Shown here one piece after another: positions 8,448 through 17,072 of a stretch of 64,000 bases of DNA. Source of the DNA: Gordonibacter sp. Marseille-P4307 (GTDB lineage: Bacteria; Actinomycetota; Coriobacteriia; Coriobacteriales; Eggerthellaceae). Numbering within the stretch: position 1 is the first letter of the stretch; each line of letters opens with the position of its first letter. A program made the position numbers and the translations under genes. The notes under the pieces were generated by a model. That model did not search any database, was not told the origin of the DNA, and saw only the letters and a list, made by a program, of their open reading frames with translations. Location of the stretch: positions 372,001 to 436,000 of the forward strand of contig NZ_UWPD01000001.1 in the NCBI RefSeq assembly GCF_900604965.1. The letters run 5' to 3'.

Positions 8448-9731
8448 TTAATCCTCGACGCGGATGATGGAAGGTTCGGAGTGCAGCACGTCGTCCAGCG
8501 AGGCGATCTTATCGACCACGGCGCGGATGTCGCGCTCGCGCGCCACATGGGTCACGTATACCACCTCGACGGTACCGGCCTCTTTCTGGCCTCGCTGAAC
8601 CACCGAGTAGATGCTCACGCCGAAATCGGCGAAGATCCCCGCCATCGACGCCAGCACGCCCGGGCGGTCGGCAACCGGGAAGCGGATGTAGTATTTCGTC
8701 TCCAGATCGTCCATGGGAACGATGGGCAGGCTATCGGTGCAGGTGCAACCCACAAACGAGGTCACGCCCATCTCGATGTGGCGCGCCACCTCCAACACGT
8801 CGCCCATGACGGCGCTTGCAGCGGGGCCCGCGCCCGCCCCTTCGCCGAAAAACATCGTCTCGCCCACGGCGTCGCCCACCACATAGATCGCGTTGTACAC
8901 GCCGTTCACCTTGGCCATCTGGTGGGAAAGGGGGATCATCGTGGGATGGACGCGCACATCCACGCCCTCGTCCGTGCGATGGCCGATGGCCATCAGCTTC
9001 ACGCAGTACCCCATGTCGCGGGCCGTCTGCAGATCGGTGGTGGTGATGTTGCGGATACCCTCGGTATGAACATCGTCCAAACTCACACGCGAATTGAACG
9101 CGATGGAAGACAGGATGGCAATCTTGGCCGCAGCGTCGAAGCCATCCACGTCGGCCGACGGATCGGCTTCGGCGAAACCACGGGCCTGGGCGTCTGCCAG
9201 CGCCTCTTCGTAGCTTGCACCCTCTTCATCCATGCGGGTGAGCATGTAGTTCGTCGTGCCGTTGACGATGCCCATAACCTTGTCGATGCGATTGGCGATA
9301 AGGGAGTGCTTCAGCGGGTCGATGATGGGAATGCCGCCGCCGACGCTGGCCTCGAATGCGATTTCAACCCCGTGCTGTTTGGCAAGCTCGAACACCTCTT
9401 CGCCCGCCGTGGCCATCAGCGCCTTGTTGGCGGTGACTACCGCCTTGCCGTTGCGCAGCGCCTCGCACACCGCATCGCGGGCCGCCGTGGTCCCACCGAT
9501 AAGCTCGATCACCAGATCGACGTTCGGGTCGGTTACCACCTCGCGGTAGTCGGACGTGAACACGTCGCCGTAACCGAACGACCGGGCGACCTCCGGTTCG
9601 CGCGAGCATACGCGCGCAACCTCGAGATCGACCCCGTAGTGGCGGCGGAACTCGTCTTTGTGGTTGCGAAGGATGTCGAGGCACCCTCCGCCCACCGTGC
9701 CGGTTCCGATCAGGCCGAGTCTTACCGTCAT
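8448..9731 (-). CDS. hom: Homoserine dehydrogenase with C-terminal ACT domain
   Basis: NAD(P)H-dependent reduction of aspartate semialdehyde to homoserine, the branch to methionine and threonine. An N-terminal Rossmann motif GLIGTGTVGGG, a catalytic-domain signature around GGGIPIIDPLKHSL and GTTNYMLTRM, and the lysine in DAAAKIAIL are seen. A C-terminal ACT domain (about 350-427, beginning YYIRFPVADRPGVLASMAGI) implies feedback control, typically by threonine. It lies 75 bases after lysA and feeds the MetA step encoded nearby. Confidence 0.96.
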   Translation of the reverse strand: MTVRLGLIGTGTVGGGCLDILRNHKDEFRRHYGVDLEVARVCSREPEVARSFGYGDVFTSDYREVVTDPNVDLVIELIGGTTAARDAVCEALRNGKAVVTANKALMATAGEEVFELAKQHGVEIAFEASVGGGIPIIDPLKHSLIANRIDKVMGIVNGTTNYMLTRMDEEGASYEEALADAQARGFAEADPSADVDGFDAAAKIAILSSIAFNSRVSLDDVHTEGIRNITTTDLQTARDMGYCVKLMAIGHRTDEGVDVRVHPTMIPLSHQMAKVNGVYNAIYVVGDAVGETMFFGEGAGAGPAASAVMGDVLEVARHIEMGVTSFVGCTCTDSLPIVPMDDLETKYYIRFPVADRPGVLASMAGIFADFGVSIYSVVQRGQKEAGTVEVVYVTHVARERDIRAVVDKIASLDDVLHSEPSIIRVED

Positions 9732-9806
9732 GGCTGTTCCTTTCGTTTCCCTCCATGCCTGCGGCCATCCCGAAAGGGACGCAGCGCCGAGGCGGATCCT
9801 TGCGTC

Positions 9807-11162
9807 TTACAGGTCGCGGCTCATGATGTCGGCATAGGTTTCGCGACGCGTCACCACGCGCGCCTCGCCGTCTTTCACGAACACGATCGCGGGGCGGGGC
9901 TGACCGTTGTAGTTCGATGCCATGCTAGAGCAATACGCCCCCGTACCGAACACGGCAACGATATCTTCCAGATCGGGGGTCTGAATGGGCATGTCAACAA
10001 CCACCGCATCGCCACTTTCGCAGTGCTTTCCGCACAGCGTGACGATCTCGGTGCGGGGCTGGGACGCCTTGTTCGCAATCACCGGCTCGTACGAAGCGCG
10101 ATACAGCGCGGTGCGGATATTGTCCGACATGCCCCCGTCGATGGCCACGTACTTGCGAACCCCCGGCAGCGTCTTGAGGATGCCCACCGTGTACAGGGTG
10201 AGCCCGGCGGTAGCCACCAGGCTGCGACCCGGCTCCACCAGCAGGCGCGGCGGGGCGACGCCCAGCTCGGCGCAGTACCTCTTCACCGATTCCGCCGTGA
10301 TTCGGGCGAAATCCTCGATAGTCGAGGGTCGATCTTCGGCGGTGTAGGCAACGCCCAGGCCGCCTCCCAGGTCGAGTTCGGCCACCTCGAGGCCGTACGC
10401 CTCCTTCACGCGCGCGATGAACCTGATCATAACCTGGGCAGCCTCGCCGAATGAATGAAGGGCGAAGATCTGCGAGCCGATGTGGCAGTGAAAACCCACC
10501 AGATCGAGGTTGGGCATGCCCATAACGTCTTTCACGCACGCGAACGCGAAATCGTCCAGCATGGTGAAGCCGAACTTGGAGTCCTCGCACCCGGTGCGGA
10601 TGTACTCGTGCGTATCGGCCTCGACGCCCGGCGTGATGCGCATGTAGATGCGCTGGGTGCGCCCCAGCTCTCCTGCGATCTGGGAGATGCGCGCCGCCTC
10701 GATGCGGCTGTCGACCACAATGACGCCCACCCCGGCCGAAACGGCCTCGCGCAGCTCTTGGGGTGTCTTATTGTTGCCGTGCACGTGCACGCGTTCCAGG
10801 GGAAAGCCCGCGGCGATGGCCACGGCAAGCTCGCCTCCGCCGGACACGTCCAACTCCATCCCCTCTTCGGCGGCGATGCGCACGACCTCTTTGTTCATAA
10901 AGGCCTTGCCGGCATACAGAACCCCCGAGTCGGGATACGCCTGCGCGAACGCCTTGCGATAGCGCGACATGCGCGAACGCAGATCGGCCTCGTCGTAGAC
11001 GTACAGCGCCGTTCCCTGCGTGCGCGCCAGCTCGACCATATCGACGCCGCCGACGAACAGGTGGTCGCCGCGCACCTCGGCCGTAAGCGGAAGAACCGCC
11101 CCTAAATCCATCGTAGTGCGGTTGTCGGGCTGCTTTGAGCGATCGGATGCGGGAAGCGACAT
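9807..11162 (-). CDS. lysA: Diaminopimelate decarboxylase
   Basis: Last step of lysine synthesis: decarboxylates meso-diaminopimelate in a PLP-dependent fold III enzyme. The PLP lysine is K86 in VLYAGKAF. HCHIGSQ, the LDLGGGLGV glycine loop, EPGRSLVA and the active-site cysteine in CGKHCESGD are all present. At 451 aa it is slightly longer than usual because of about 17 polar N-terminal residues; an internal ATG (MDLGAVLPL) could be an alternative start. It heads a lysA-hom-HAD cluster of aspartate-family genes. Confidence 0.96.
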   Translation of the reverse strand: MSLPASDRSKQPDNRTTMDLGAVLPLTAEVRGDHLFVGGVDMVELARTQGTALYVYDEADLRSRMSRYRKAFAQAYPDSGVLYAGKAFMNKEVVRIAAEEGMELDVSGGGELAVAIAAGFPLERVHVHGNNKTPQELREAVSAGVGVIVVDSRIEAARISQIAGELGRTQRIYMRITPGVEADTHEYIRTGCEDSKFGFTMLDDFAFACVKDVMGMPNLDLVGFHCHIGSQIFALHSFGEAAQVMIRFIARVKEAYGLEVAELDLGGGLGVAYTAEDRPSTIEDFARITAESVKRYCAELGVAPPRLLVEPGRSLVATAGLTLYTVGILKTLPGVRKYVAIDGGMSDNIRTALYRASYEPVIANKASQPRTEIVTLCGKHCESGDAVVVDMPIQTPDLEDIVAVFGTGAYCSSMASNYNGQPRPAIVFVKDGEARVVTRRETYADIMSRDL

Positions 11163-11314
11163 GCCACTCTACCCCTTCTGCATTGAGCCGGTTTCGGCTG
11201 ATTCCGGATATTCCGAATATATTACCAAGAACCGCCGTTTCCCTTGCAGGTACCGAGGGCTTCCGCACAACGGATATCCGATGTTAACCGATCGGAAATA
11301 TCAACGGCAACGCG

Positions 11315-12901
11315 CTAGCGCCCGCCGAACTTCTGGTCTTCGCCCAGCTCGACCACGACCTCGGTCACGCCGCGCGGGCTGTTTTTCTGCGCCTCCTCGA
11401 TCTCCTGGCGGGCAAGGGGGCTGTCAATGCGGTCAAGCAGCTCTTTGCTGCGCTCGGCCGCTTCGGCGCCCGCCGTCTGGCGAACCGTGCAAGCGGGGTT
11501 GGTGGTAAGGTACGCGATACCGCGGCGCTGTTCGACCTTGGCCTTGGCAGCGAGGAAGGTGAAGCCCACCACCCCGGCGGTTGCGGAGGCCAAAAGGATG
11601 GCCAGCTTCGCGTTGACCACATGACCGGCATCCGGGAACGCCAGGTTCGCAACGAAGATGGCCATGGTGAAGCCCACGCCCCCCAGAAGGCCGGCGCCCG
11701 CCATGTGGATCCAGCCGGTGTTTTCGGGCAGCTTTGAGACGCCCAGTTTGACGACGACGAAGCTGGACAGCAGGATGCCCAGGGGCTTCCCAACCAGAAG
11801 GCCGAGGAACACACCGAAGAACACGGGGTTGTCCACCAGCTCCATCACGCCGCTGCCCAGCAGGGAAACGTCTGCGTTCGTAAGGGCGAACAGCGGCAGG
11901 ATGCCGAAGTACACCCATGGATACAGCTTGTGCTCGAGCCGCGTGGCCGGCGGAACCACCTGGCGCGCGACGTGGCTGAGGTTGCTGACCGTCTCGATGT
12001 ACTCCCCCTGCGCCGACACGTGCACGTCGGGGTTGTACGATTCGCCCGCCCGCTTCGCCTCGTACGCGCTCCATCCGATGAACTGGCGCAGGTTGATGCG
12101 CGAACCGGCGGGAATGGTGAACGCCAGAAGCACGCCGGCGATGGTGGAATGCACGCCCGACATGAACACGCAGTACCACAGAACCACGCCCACCAAAAGG
12201 TACGGAAGCAGCGAGTACACGTGCATGCGGTTCATAGCCACCAGCACCAGCACCACCGCAACCACGCACGCCAGCCACACAAACGATGGGGAGTGCCCGT
12301 AGAACATTGCGATCACGATGATCGCGATGATGTCGTCGGCAACCGCAAGCGTGCTGAGGAACACGCGCACGCCGTTGGGCACGCGGTTGCCCAGAAGCGA
12401 CAGAACGCCCAGCGCGAACGCGATATCGGTTGCGGTAGGAATGCCCCAGCCGTGCTGGGTGTCGGGGAAACCCCCGTTGAACGCCGCGTAGATGGCGATG
12501 GGGGCCAGCACGCCGCCGAACGCCGCGATGATGGGCAGCAGCGCCTGGCGAAAGTTGGTGAGATCGCCGGCGGTCATCTCGTATTTGATCTCCAGGCCCA
12601 CCAGCAGGAAGAACACCGCCATGAAGATGTCGTTGATGATATGGGCAAGCGACATGCCCGCATACCGATCGCCCACTACGAACCCGACCTCGGTGTTCCA
12701 GAACCCCAGGAAATCGCCGTACAGACCGGTATTCGCCACGGCAAGCGCGACCACGGCGGCCAGCAACATGAGGGCGGAGGCCTTCGTCGACGAATACGTG
12801 AACGTCATGAATTTCTGAAAGCGGTCCTGGTTGTTCTGCACCTCGTCGATGTAGATGCTCTTATGCCACGTCTGCGGCTCTTTCTGTGCTTTATCGGACA
12901 T
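11315..12901 (-). CDS. nhaA: Na+/H+ antiporter NhaA
   Basis: Electrogenic sodium/proton exchanger of the cytoplasmic membrane. The paired aspartates of the ion site are in LAVADDIIAI; TATDIAFALGVLSLLG and HAIGxxG-like segments near IHMAGAGLLGGVGFTM support the family. About 11-12 membrane helices span residues 40-450. At 528 aa it exceeds the 390 aa of the E. coli protein: there is a 35-residue hydrophilic N-terminus and a roughly 75-residue charged C-terminal tail of unknown role. It is monocistronic. Confidence 0.93.
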   Translation of the reverse strand: MSDKAQKEPQTWHKSIYIDEVQNNQDRFQKFMTFTYSSTKASALMLLAAVVALAVANTGLYGDFLGFWNTEVGFVVGDRYAGMSLAHIINDIFMAVFFLLVGLEIKYEMTAGDLTNFRQALLPIIAAFGGVLAPIAIYAAFNGGFPDTQHGWGIPTATDIAFALGVLSLLGNRVPNGVRVFLSTLAVADDIIAIIVIAMFYGHSPSFVWLACVVAVVLVLVAMNRMHVYSLLPYLLVGVVLWYCVFMSGVHSTIAGVLLAFTIPAGSRINLRQFIGWSAYEAKRAGESYNPDVHVSAQGEYIETVSNLSHVARQVVPPATRLEHKLYPWVYFGILPLFALTNADVSLLGSGVMELVDNPVFFGVFLGLLVGKPLGILLSSFVVVKLGVSKLPENTGWIHMAGAGLLGGVGFTMAIFVANLAFPDAGHVVNAKLAILLASATAGVVGFTFLAAKAKVEQRRGIAYLTTNPACTVRQTAGAEAAERSKELLDRIDSPLARQEIEEAQKNSPRGVTEVVVELGEDQKFGGR

Positions 12902-12981
12902 GGGATCAGTCCTCTACCGGTTGTGCGCGGGACTCCTTGAAAAGCGCCCACCGCGGGTTTTCACATCGAAGTAGAGAAACT

Positions 12982-14256
12982 TTAGCACACGGGCGCGTCC
13001 GCCAGCGTGAGGCGGTTACCCGTCATGGCCCGAAGCGGCTCGAGATAGGGTGCCTCGTCGATGTCGGCCGTCGCAATTGCAAGGTTCACCAGCAGATCCA
13101 CCCAGAATTCGACCGAACGCCCGTACACGCGGGCGGCGTAGCCCCGCTCCATAAGCGACCGCTTGGCGTCGCGCACGTCCCGCTCGTCAAGACCCGCCAG
13201 CAGCTCATCGAGGGCGACGAGGTTGCGCTCGCCGTAGAATAGGTTTTTCACCAGGGTGATATAGGCCAGGCTGAAGTCGAACGGCATGGCGTCGGCCGGG
13301 CGGATCTCGATGAAGCTCTTCAGACGGACGTCGGGCCACACCATGGAAAGCGCATGCTCGACTTCCGCGTCGGTCATCACGCGATCGGCATACACCTCGT
13401 AAAACGTCTTGTCGCCCACGTACTCCCACGATCCGCGCCCGTCGGGCACCAGAATGGCCCCGCGGCTCAAAACGTAGTCTGCGTAGCGCTCGAACGAGAA
13501 GCCGGGCGACAGGGACCCCGGCACCGTCCCCACGCGATCTTGGCGCATACCGCTCCAGATTCCCGTGCGCACCATCTTGCGTGTACGTGGCCGAGCCTCG
13601 TAGACCGGGGAGTTATCACACATAAGGGCCAGGATGGGCGAGATCAGCTGGGCCACCCTGAACTTCAGCATGGCGTCGGCCTCGTCCGCGAAGTCGATGG
13701 ACACCTGCAAAGACGCCGAGCCGCGCATCATGGTGATGCCCGCGTAGGCCTCGTTTCCCAGGAAGCGGTTCATGCTGTCGTAGCGGAACTTGGGAATGAG
13801 CTCGAGATCGGACGCCTTGGCGCTGGGGTTATAGCCCACCATGGGCGCGAACAACCCCAGTTCTTCCAACGCAGGATCGAGCGCTTCGCGAAATGCCAGG
13901 TAGGATGCTTCGGCGTCGCCCACGCTCTCGAAGGGGCCGGCCGACACCTCGATCTGGGCGGCAGGTTCGAGCGAAACGTATTCGCTGCCGCGCGCCAGCC
14001 CCACCAGATCGTCGCCGTCGTATACCTCGCGCTCGTAGCGGGGGCTCATGCGGCGCAGCACCGCGCGCACGCCGTTTTCCTCGGCATACGACACCGGCCC
14101 TTCGGTATCTTTATGCAAGATGACGTGCTCCAGCTCGTAACCGAACATGCGGCTTTGCTTGGCGCCCGCCTGGAAGAAATCGACCAGCCTGCGCCGGTTC
14201 GCCTCGCGATAGTTCCCGCCAGCCGCCCGATCGCCGGATTCAGCCTCGAATTCCAT
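12982..14256 (-). CDS. Glutamate-cysteine ligase-family protein (GCS2/EgtA-like)
   Basis: ATP-dependent ligases of this family join glutamate to cysteine or another amine. Supporting segments are GYELEHVIL, EPAAQIEVSAGP, the ASLQVSIDF strand typical of actinobacterial/plant-type enzymes, and SFIEIRPADAMPFDF. The ATG at 14256 is preferred because GAGG lies 6 bases upstream; the longer GTG start at 14301 has no ribosome site. That gives 424 aa. No glutathione synthetase or ergothioneine genes are nearby, so the product (gamma-glutamylcysteine or another thiol precursor) is inferred. Confidence 0.78.
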   Translation of the reverse strand: MEFEAESGDRAAGGNYREANRRRLVDFFQAGAKQSRMFGYELEHVILHKDTEGPVSYAEENGVRAVLRRMSPRYEREVYDGDDLVGLARGSEYVSLEPAAQIEVSAGPFESVGDAEASYLAFREALDPALEELGLFAPMVGYNPSAKASDLELIPKFRYDSMNRFLGNEAYAGITMMRGSASLQVSIDFADEADAMLKFRVAQLISPILALMCDNSPVYEARPRTRKMVRTGIWSGMRQDRVGTVPGSLSPGFSFERYADYVLSRGAILVPDGRGSWEYVGDKTFYEVYADRVMTDAEVEHALSMVWPDVRLKSFIEIRPADAMPFDFSLAYITLVKNLFYGERNLVALDELLAGLDERDVRDAKRSLMERGYAARVYGRSVEFWVDLLVNLAIATADIDEAPYLEPLRAMTGNRLTLADAPVC

Positions 14257-14533
14257 CTTCAACCTCGATCCGTTGTCGAGATCCTTCGTCTCGTCCGACA
14301 CATGGCAACGATATCCCTACCGTTTCGACGCATTGTACACAACCTTATGGGGCTTCACCCTAACCTGCATGACATCTCCCCCGATCACACGCAAGGTGTA
14401 AGGTAAACGACAACTTTGGAGAAATCGAGACCGCGATTTACGTCGCTTCGCCTGAGCGCCTATACTCGCATCAGCTCGAATATCGATGAGGCGGGACACC
14501 CCCGCCGAACCCCTGCAACGAAAGAAGACCCTC

Positions 14534-14968
14534 ATGGTTTCTCGCCGAGCCCTTATCGGAATATCGGCCCTCGTATGGCTTTGGGCCGGATACAACGTCT
14601 TGCGCATCGGCGTGGCCGCGTACGGTCCGTTCGTCGAACCTGCAACCTTCGCCCTTACCGCTGCGGTGTTCGCCCCCTTCTTCGTCATGTTCCAGAAGCT
14701 GGCCCGCGAGAACCGCGTGCGCATTTCGAACATGCCGACGGAGAAGAACAACCCCTTCACATTCTTCACCGTTCGGTCCTACGTCATCATCGCGCTCATG
14801 ATGACGCTGGGCCTCGTGCTGCGCGGCATCCCGGCCGTCCCTCGGTTCTTCATCGCGTTTTTCTACGTGGGGCTGGGATCCGCTCTGTTCCTTGCGGGCG
14901 CCAGCTACGTGCTGTACCTCGTCCGATTCGATCGCTACGCCGAGGCCGACACGCACGCGGCCTGCTAG
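14534..14968 (+). CDS. Small integral membrane protein, function unknown
   Basis: A 144-aa protein with about four hydrophobic segments (residues 6-26, 34-53, 82-97 and 102-128), separated by a polar loop containing ENRVRISNMPTEKNNP. I recognise no family. AAAGAAG sits just upstream of the ATG at 14534. It is followed by an A/T-rich stretch and then the promoter of the next operon, so it is probably monocistronic. Confidence 0.7.
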   Translation: MVSRRALIGISALVWLWAGYNVLRIGVAAYGPFVEPATFALTAAVFAPFFVMFQKLARENRVRISNMPTEKNNPFTFFTVRSYVIIALMMTLGLVLRGIPAVPRFFIAFFYVGLGSALFLAGASYVLYLVRFDRYAEADTHAAC

Positions 14969-15066
14969 AGATGTTCAATTTCTATAACTTTTCTTTCTAA
15001 ATGAACTTGCGTTCCTGTTGATTTAAGCCTGCAATCTGGGCAAACTCTCGCCATTCCCCAACGAAT

Positions 15067-15075
15067 TGCTATAAT
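15067..15075 (+). promoter_or_regulatory. Extended -10 promoter for the YidC-TagF operon
   Basis: TGCTATAAT is an exact TGnTATAAT extended -10 element, 57 bases before the operon start codon. No good -35 box is present at 16-18 bp, which extended -10 promoters tolerate. Confidence 0.6.
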
Positions 15076-15131
15076 GTTCGACCGCTGCATACGCATGGGC
15101 GCACCGCGCCCTCGAACCGCAAAGGGGAACC

Positions 15132-17072
15132 ATGTTCGCACCCATTGCCGACCTTTTGGCACTGATCGTTCAACCGTGCTACGACCTCACGGGAAACTGG
15201 TGGATCGCCATCCTGCTGTTCACCGTCATCATCAAGATCATCCTCATCCCGATGTCGCTGTGGTGCCAGAAGAACAGCATCGTCATGGTCGACGTCATGC
15301 CGGAGATCAACCGCATCAAGGTGCGCTACTTCGGCGACAGCGAAACCATCGGCGAAAAGCAAAGCGAGCTGTTCAAGCAAAAGCACTACCATCCGCTGCT
15401 CAGCCTCGTGCCCTTGGCTGTTCAGATCATCATCCTGTTCGGCCTCGTCGACGTCATCCACTCCATCACCGACCACGGCGCCCCCGGAACCGAGTTCTTG
15501 GGAATGGTGCCCGTAACCGACGGGGGACTGTCCTGGATCATGCCCGTTTTGGCGGGGCTGTCCGCCGTGATCATGGGCTACGCGCAAAACCGCATCAACC
15601 CGCTGCAGAAAGAGCAGTCGAGGGCCGAGAAGAACATGACCAACGGCCTGTCCATCGGGCTGTCGCTGGTGCTGGGCGTGTTCGTGGCCGCCGGCATGTG
15701 CTTCTACTGGATCTGCTCGAACCTCACCTCCATCGCCATCCAGGCGCTCATGAACATCATGATCAAGCCCGAGAAGTACATCGACTACGACGACTTGGCG
15801 GCCAGCCGCGTCCAGCTGGACGAGCTAAGCAAGCTCGACAGCAACACGTCGAAGTGGTACCAGAGGAACCCCCTCGCCAAGCGCGAGAAGGCCGACTACA
15901 AGCGCTTCTTCAACGTGGTGAACAAGCACATCGTGTTCTACTCCGAGGGCAGCGGCTTCTACAAGTACTTCAAGGGAGCCATCGAGCACCTGCTGGCCCA
16001 TTCCGACTGCGTCATCCACTACGTGACCAACGATCCGAACGACCAGGTCTTCGAGATCGCGAAAGAGCAGCCCCGCATCCGCCCCTACTACATCGCCCAG
16101 CAGCGCGCCATTACCCTCATGATGAAGATGGACGCCGATGTGGTGGTGTCTACCCTGGAGGATCTGGACAACTACTACATCAAGCGCTCCTACGTGCGCC
16201 ACGACATCGAATACGTGTTCATGTTCCACCACATGACCTCCACCCACCTCACCCCCACCAAGGAGGCCTACGACCACTACGACACGCTGCTGTGCGTCGG
16301 ACCGCACCAAAAGCAGGAGATCCGCCGCGCCGAAGAGCTGTACAGGCTGCCTGCGAAGAACCTGGTGGAGTGCGGCTACGACCTACTCGATGAGAACATC
16401 GCCTCGTATGCGCAGCTGGTCGAGGACCAGAAATCGGGTAAGCGTGCGAAAAACGAGCGCCCGGTGGTGCTGATCGCCCCGTCGTGGCAGGAAAGCAACC
16501 TGCTGGACCTGTGCTTCGACGACATGATGAAGTCCCTGCTGAACCGCGGATGGCGCATCATCGTGCGCCCCCATCCCGAATACACCAAGCGCTACCACGC
16601 TCGCTGGGAGGCCCTGCAGAAGCGCTACGCCCACGTTGACGAGGCCGACCTCTACTTCGAGCGCGACTTCTCGTCCAACAACACCATCTTCACCTCCGAT
16701 CTCATCATCACGGACTGGTCATCGGTGTTCTGCGAATTCTCCTTCTCCACGCTCAAGCCCACCGTGTTCATCGATACGCCCATGAAGGTAGGGAACAAAG
16801 ACTACGAAGAGCTGGGCATCGAACCCACCGACATCACCTTGAGAAACGAGGTGGGCGTATCGTTCGACCCCGAAAAGCTGGAGGGTTTGGGCGACGCCGT
16901 GGCCGACATGATCGAGAACGCCGATCGGTGGAGCGAGACCATCCGTGCAGTGCGCGACGAAACCATCTACAACGTGGGCGGCGGGCGCGAAGCCGCAGGC
17001 GAGTACCTGTTGGAAGCCATCCTCTCCCATCAGCGGCAGCGCGCCGACAAGGAGGCTGAAAACGATGAGTAG
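15132..17072 (+). CDS. YidC/Oxa1 insertase domain fused to CDP-glycerol glycerophosphotransferase
   Basis: Residues 1-215 resemble YidC/Oxa1: GNWWIAILLFTVIIKIILIP, the cytosolic hairpin with MPEINRIKVRYFGD, HPLLSLVPLAVQIIILFGL and FYWICSNLTSIAIQALMNI, giving about five membrane helices. The groove arginine of YidC is replaced by Lys. After a charged linker, residues about 255-635 form a TagB/TagF-type domain with VLIAPSWQESN, IIVRPHPEY and SDLIITDWSSV, the family that polymerises glycerol phosphate from CDP-glycerol. The product is 646 aa. AGGGG precedes the ATG. It overlaps the next gene by 8 bases, so it belongs with two sulfatase-like enzymes in an envelope-polymer operon. Whether the first half still inserts proteins or serves as a membrane anchor is unknown. 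Confidence 0.88.
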   Translation: MFAPIADLLALIVQPCYDLTGNWWIAILLFTVIIKIILIPMSLWCQKNSIVMVDVMPEINRIKVRYFGDSETIGEKQSELFKQKHYHPLLSLVPLAVQIIILFGLVDVIHSITDHGAPGTEFLGMVPVTDGGLSWIMPVLAGLSAVIMGYAQNRINPLQKEQSRAEKNMTNGLSIGLSLVLGVFVAAGMCFYWICSNLTSIAIQALMNIMIKPEKYIDYDDLAASRVQLDELSKLDSNTSKWYQRNPLAKREKADYKRFFNVVNKHIVFYSEGSGFYKYFKGAIEHLLAHSDCVIHYVTNDPNDQVFEIAKEQPRIRPYYIAQQRAITLMMKMDADVVVSTLEDLDNYYIKRSYVRHDIEYVFMFHHMTSTHLTPTKEAYDHYDTLLCVGPHQKQEIRRAEELYRLPAKNLVECGYDLLDENIASYAQLVEDQKSGKRAKNERPVVLIAPSWQESNLLDLCFDDMMKSLLNRGWRIIVRPHPEYTKRYHARWEALQKRYAHVDEADLYFERDFSSNNTIFTSDLIITDWSSVFCEFSFSTLKPTVFIDTPMKVGNKDYEELGIEPTDITLRNEVGVSFDPEKLEGLGDAVADMIENADRWSETIRAVRDETIYNVGGGREAAGEYLLEAILSHQRQRADKEAENDE

